A stretch of 64,000 nt of DNA from Anaerolineae bacterium (GTDB taxonomy: Bacteria > Chloroflexota > Anaerolineae > Anaerolineales > Anaerolineaceae). The translations under genes and the position numbers were made by a program. Every line of letters begins with the position of its first letter. The stretch's first letter is position 1. Below are positions 60,325-64,000 of the stretch, one piece after another. The notes under the pieces were generated by a model. The model was not told where the DNA came from. It ran no database searches and saw nothing but the letters and a program-made list of their open reading frames with translations. The DNA lies in NCBI GenBank assembly GCA_013178185.1, contig JABLXC010000007.1, forward strand, positions 62,001 to 126,000, read 5' to 3'.

Positions 60325-63300
60325 ATGAGCGATTCTAATTTGGGGCCTCCTGAGAAATATGGCGATGATCTGCCAGAAGACAGCGAAGAAAGAACGCCGC
60401 GCCCGGCGGATAAGCCTGAGAAACCTGGGGAACGGCTCAAGCGGCTGGTGGAAAACAGCCAGGAGTTTGCTGAGAGATTAGGGGATCCTTCGCAACATCC
60501 TGCGGGTCAAACCGGGCCTTTGGGAAGACGATATGAACCGGCGGCCAGCCAGGACGATACAGATAAACTGCGGATTTCCAGGCAATCTGCAACCGAGGGG
60601 CATGATTCGCCCGCCGGGGTAAGTTCCGCTATGGGGCAGCGCGACCGCCACCCGACTGGTCTTCCAGAAAGTACGGGGGGATGGTATGGACAGAACCCTG
60701 AGCCGGCTTCAGAATCGCCCTTTGATTCTGAAACCAAGGCAACTCCATCCAGCCTTCCTCATCAGACGATCCCGGTTCCCTCCCAAAGCTCAAATACGCG
60801 CCCGGAATATCCAACGCTTCCACCTTTTCCTCCGATATCACCGGGCGAGTCCCAGGGGCCCATTTTACCGAACCGCGTAGACGAAGTGGACCGCCATGCC
60901 ACACAGGTCACACCGGCGGCATACGGCGGAGGTACAACCCGAAGCAGCAATCGGGGAACGACGCGCTATTCACGGCCCGCCACGGGGACAACGAGGATCT
61001 CCGGTACATTGCCGCCTGCGGCAAGGAGCAGACCCTCCTCGCCGAAAAAGAAGGCTGTCAGGTATGAAATTGATTGGGGGGGGACGTTTGGCTGCCTTTT
61101 GAAGGGGATCGTTGGCCTGATCTTTGTTGCAGTGTTGGCGTTGGTATTTATTGTGTCCGTAGCCGTTTTTCGATATTTTTCGATTGCCGCAACGCTGCCG
61201 GATATCAGCGATTTACGGGCGCGGGCTGCGCAGTTCGAGACCACCCGAATTCTGGATCGCAATGGCAATTTATTGTATGAGATTCTTGACCCTAACGCGG
61301 GCCGGCGGACTTATGTGACGCTGGATAAAATCTCTCCCTACCTGGTGGCGGCGACGATTGCTACGGAAGACAAAGAGTTTTATAACCACCCGGGTTTCGA
61401 TCCCATTGCTGTTACACGCGCGCTCTGGCAAAACTACACCTCTGGTGATATTGTCTCTGGGGCATCTACCATCACCCAACAACTGGCGCGAACACTTCTT
61501 TTTTCGCCCGAAGAACGTAGCCAGCGTACTTATGAACGCAAAGCGCGTGAAATTGTCCTGGCCGCAGAAATTACCCGCCGTTACAGCAAAGATGAAATTC
61601 TGGAGCTTTACCTGAATGAATTCAATTATGGGAATCTGGCATATGGTGTCGAGGCGGCTGCAGAGACGTATTTTAAAACCACAGCAGATAAGCTGACTCT
61701 GGCGCAAGCCGCTTTTTTAGCGGGTCTGCCGCAAGCGCCGTCGGTTTATGATATTTACACAAACCGTGAGGAAACTCTCCGCAGACACAAACAGGTGTTG
61801 ATGTTGATGTACCAACTCAGCCTGGAAGAAGGCTGTATTGAGGTGAGCAACAGTGTACAGCGCGTTTGTGTTGATGGTTTTGCCGCCACAGAAGCGGCCA
61901 AGGAAATTGAAGTTTATTATTTCGAAAAGCCACAGGAATTCATTCGTTATCCCCATTGGGTTCATTACATTCGCTCTGTTCTGGAAGAACGATATGATGC
62001 CCAAACGATCTACCGGTCGGGGTTCACTGTTTACACAACCCTGGACCCAGGGTTGCAGGATGAAGCTCAGCAAATTGTGTATAACCAGGTTTCGGCGCTG
62101 GCGGACCGGAACGCCAGAAATGGCGCATTAGTTGCCATACGTCCTGCCACAGGGGAGATCCTTGCAATGGTTGGCTCCCCTGATTTTTATGACGATGTTA
62201 ATTCAGGCCAGGTTAACATGGCAGTCTCGCCCCGCCAGCCAGGGTCTTCTATTAAGCCATTGACATACACAGCAGCTTTTGAGAAAGGTTGGACACCCTC
62301 AACGCTTATTTGGGATGTTCCAAGCGAATTTCCTCCTTCTGGAGATCCCAGCGATCCCCGCCCGCCATATGTCCCGGTTAATTACGACAATCGTTTTCAT
62401 GGGCCGGTTTTGGCGCGAGTAGCGCTGGCGAACTCGTATAACGTCCCGGCTGTCAAAACGCTAAATTTTGTTGGAATTTATGATAACCCAAACCTGCCGG
62501 GAGAAGATGGTTTCCTTGCATTTGCCCGGCGGGTGGGCATTACGACGCTGACCCGGGATGACTATGGCCTGGCTTTGACCCTGGGCGGGGGGGATGTCTC
62601 GTTGCTTGAATTGACTGGCGCGTATGCAATTTTTGCAAATGGCGGTGTTCGCGTTCCACCTGTTGCCATCACCAAAATTATCGATTATCAAGGCAATATT
62701 ATCTTCGAACACCAACAGGCAGAAGGCATCCAGGTGGTGCGCCCAGAACATGCGTTTCTGATCAGTTCCATCCTTTCCGATAACGCGGCACGCGCCCCAA
62801 TGTTCGGTTCGAATTCTGTCCTTAACCTACCCTTCCAGGTTGCCGTGAAGACCGGCACTACTAACGATTTTCGCGACAATTGGACGCTGGGATATACGCC
62901 AGATATTGCTGTTGGCGTTTGGGTGGGGAACGCTGATTACACTCCAATGGTCAATACAACTGGTTTGACCGGCGCCGCACCAATTTGGTCTCAGTTTATG
63001 CGATCAGCCATAGACCGGTTGACTGGTGGGAATCCTTCGGGTTTTGTGCGCCCGCCTGGGGTTGTTGATAAGATCGTGTGCAGCATATCGGGAACCGAAC
63101 CCTCCGAGTGGTGTCCATCCCAGCAAACGGAAATGTTTGTTTATGACCAGCCGCCACTGCCGAAAAAGGACGATCTATGGCAAAAAACTCAGATTGACAC
63201 CTGGACGGGTTTGAAATCCTCGCCATACTGCTCTGAGTACACCAAAGAAGAATTTGCATTAAACGTGACAGACCCATGGGGCGTCAAGTGGATTCGCGAG

Positions 63301-63831
63301 ACTAACGAAGGCCGCGAGTGGGCGAAGAACATCGGCTTTTCGGATGCTATTTTTTTCGCGCCGGAAAGAGAATGCCAGGCCAGCGACCCGCGTGTTAACA
63401 TCCTCTTTGCCGGATTAAACGAGAACCAGACGATTACCACTGGACCTTTAGATATTTACGCGGTTGTGACGGCAACCCAGAACTTTAAGGATTTTCGCCT
63501 GGAATATGGAGTGGGCGATAACCCGGTGGATTGGAAGACGCTGATCGAAGGGATCACTTCTCAATACAGCCAACCCGAGCGCATCTATTCCTGGGATCTC
63601 AAGGATGTTCCTACGGGGCGCGTCACTTTACGGATTTATGTGAACAGCACCCAGGATACATTTGCAGAGCGCCAGATTCACCTGAATATTCAGGTGCCAA
63701 CCCCAACCCCAACGATTACGCCGACGGTAACGGTTACTCATACTGCTACCAGCACACCGACGCTCACCAGCACCTCTCTGCCGCCTACGATGACGCCAAC
63801 GCTCATCCCCACAGAAACGCCGACTCCATAA
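60325..63831 (+). CDS. Class A penicillin-binding protein (bifunctional transglycosylase/transpeptidase)
   Basis: An 1168-residue protein. A Pro/Ser-rich cytoplasmic region of about 245 residues precedes one membrane helix (about 258-283). The GT51 domain has ATEDKEFYNHPGFDP and GASTITQQLARTLLF. The transpeptidase domain has SxxK in PGSSIKPLTY, SYN in ANSYNVPAVK and KTG in VKTGTTNDFRDN. An extracellular Ig-like region and a Thr/Pro-rich tail (from about 1130) follow. It polymerises and cross-links peptidoglycan. The long low-complexity N-terminus is unusual and may scaffold cytoplasmic partners. Confidence 0.93.
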   Translation: MSDSNLGPPEKYGDDLPEDSEERTPRPADKPEKPGERLKRLVENSQEFAERLGDPSQHPAGQTGPLGRRYEPAASQDDTDKLRISRQSATEGHDSPAGVSSAMGQRDRHPTGLPESTGGWYGQNPEPASESPFDSETKATPSSLPHQTIPVPSQSSNTRPEYPTLPPFPPISPGESQGPILPNRVDEVDRHATQVTPAAYGGGTTRSSNRGTTRYSRPATGTTRISGTLPPAARSRPSSPKKKAVRYEIDWGGTFGCLLKGIVGLIFVAVLALVFIVSVAVFRYFSIAATLPDISDLRARAAQFETTRILDRNGNLLYEILDPNAGRRTYVTLDKISPYLVAATIATEDKEFYNHPGFDPIAVTRALWQNYTSGDIVSGASTITQQLARTLLFSPEERSQRTYERKAREIVLAAEITRRYSKDEILELYLNEFNYGNLAYGVEAAAETYFKTTADKLTLAQAAFLAGLPQAPSVYDIYTNREETLRRHKQVLMLMYQLSLEEGCIEVSNSVQRVCVDGFAATEAAKEIEVYYFEKPQEFIRYPHWVHYIRSVLEERYDAQTIYRSGFTVYTTLDPGLQDEAQQIVYNQVSALADRNARNGALVAIRPATGEILAMVGSPDFYDDVNSGQVNMAVSPRQPGSSIKPLTYTAAFEKGWTPSTLIWDVPSEFPPSGDPSDPRPPYVPVNYDNRFHGPVLARVALANSYNVPAVKTLNFVGIYDNPNLPGEDGFLAFARRVGITTLTRDDYGLALTLGGGDVSLLELTGAYAIFANGGVRVPPVAITKIIDYQGNIIFEHQQAEGIQVVRPEHAFLISSILSDNAARAPMFGSNSVLNLPFQVAVKTGTTNDFRDNWTLGYTPDIAVGVWVGNADYTPMVNTTGLTGAAPIWSQFMRSAIDRLTGGNPSGFVRPPGVVDKIVCSISGTEPSEWCPSQQTEMFVYDQPPLPKKDDLWQKTQIDTWTGLKSSPYCSEYTKEEFALNVTDPWGVKWIRETNEGREWAKNIGFSDAIFFAPERECQASDPRVNILFAGLNENQTITTGPLDIYAVVTATQNFKDFRLEYGVGDNPVDWKTLIEGITSQYSQPERIYSWDLKDVPTGRVTLRIYVNSTQDTFAERQIHLNIQVPTPTPTITPTVTVTHTATSTPTLTSTSLPPTMTPTLIPTETPTP

Positions 63832-63851
63832 ACTACAGGGCACAATTTACG

Positions 63852-64000
63852 ATGAAGCAACACTTAACAACCCGCGGAACCAGGGTATCCTGGGTAGGTT
63901 TACTCAATTTAATGACGGTTTATTTCATCTGGGGAAGCACCTATCTTGCCATTCGGATTGCAGTCCGGGATGGTCTTGGTTTTCCGCCTTTCTTTTTGGC
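63852..64000 (+). CDS. EamA/DMT-family transporter, 3' end outside window
   Basis: About 49 residues are visible: MKQHLTTRGTRVSWVGLLNL and then MTVYFIWGSTYLAIRIAVRD, the typical first helix of EamA-domain drug/metabolite transporters (YedA-like). It begins 20 bases after the penicillin-binding protein gene. No ribosome binding site is obvious. Confidence 0.75.
   Translation, partial: MKQHLTTRGTRVSWVGLLNLMTVYFIWGSTYLAIRIAVRDGLGFPPFFL

Noticed and set aside
61270-62131. Long antisense frames within the penicillin-binding protein gene
   Set aside because: No ribosome binding sites and no family resemblance. The sense frame has all catalytic motifs.

Overview
The window looks like a stretch of chromosome from a bacterium of the Chloroflexota, most likely class Anaerolineae. 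This rests on gene content, not on a marker search: TPR/BTAD (SARP-type) regulators, proline/threonine-stalked cell-surface proteins, an AroK-AroB fusion, an NADH-linked formate dehydrogenase, paired DarA-like c-di-AMP receptors, and an Os1348/NHLP-type leader-like protein. Almost all of it is densely packed core-genome DNA. The only recognisable mobile DNA is one IS1-family copy. I saw no tRNA genes, rRNA genes or CRISPR array.

Layout. 1-3.4 kb: the end of a TPR/BTAD regulator, two tandem genes for one identical 49-residue peptide made of four KPGASGGIGGGY units, an NHLP leader-like protein and an HD-GYP protein. 3.4-12.7 kb: a lipoate ligase, RNase P RNA (rnpB), a MoaD/ThiS-like protein, mutL, a DegV protein, a sirtuin overlapping a receiver-CpaE fusion, tilS, and a tyrosine-recombinase-like protein lacking its catalytic residues. 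12.7-17 kb: an envelope operon (histidine-kinase-like protein without its phospho-acceptor His, LysM protein, LCP protein). 17.1-27.4 kb: a ten-gene aromatic amino-acid operon (pheA, aroH, aroF, tyrA, aroA, aroE, aminotransferase, aroC, aroKB, aroQ) behind a Phe/Tyr leader-peptide attenuator; aroE carries a frameshift. 27.7-30 kb: a PfkB-family, probably adenosine, kinase and ahcY. 30-32.7 kb: a C39-like peptidase, an NBR1-Ig lipoprotein and recA. 32.9-35.7 kb: argG and argH behind an Arg leader-peptide attenuator. 35.7-36.5 kb: the IS1-family copy. 36.5-38.3 kb: glnA with a long structured leader. 38.4-42.8 kb: an FHA protein, an AI-2E-type exporter, a small protein and a second BTAD regulator. 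42.9-48.3 kb: a three-subunit formate dehydrogenase and divergent mobA. 48.4-57.8 kb: a lipoprotein, a sugar-phosphate isomerase, a thioredoxin/TPR protein, a peptidoglycan cluster (two L,D-transpeptidases and an amidase), a flavin reductase, AMMECR1, a DUF4013 protein and two DarA-like proteins. 57.8-64 kb: a six-hairpin glycosidase, a class A penicillin-binding protein and the start of an EamA transporter.

The most striking signals are two complete ribosome-mediated attenuators (aromatic and arginine). In both, the leader-peptide ATG sits only 7-8 nt after a consensus -10 box, so the leader transcripts should be leaderless. The next is the twin repeat-peptide locus: the two copies differ at 15 positions and every difference is synonymous, so the peptide itself is under selection. 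It is flanked by a peptide-sensor-like TPR/BTAD regulator and an NHLP leader-like protein. A highly structured RNA of about 380 nt upstream of glnA matches no class I recognise.
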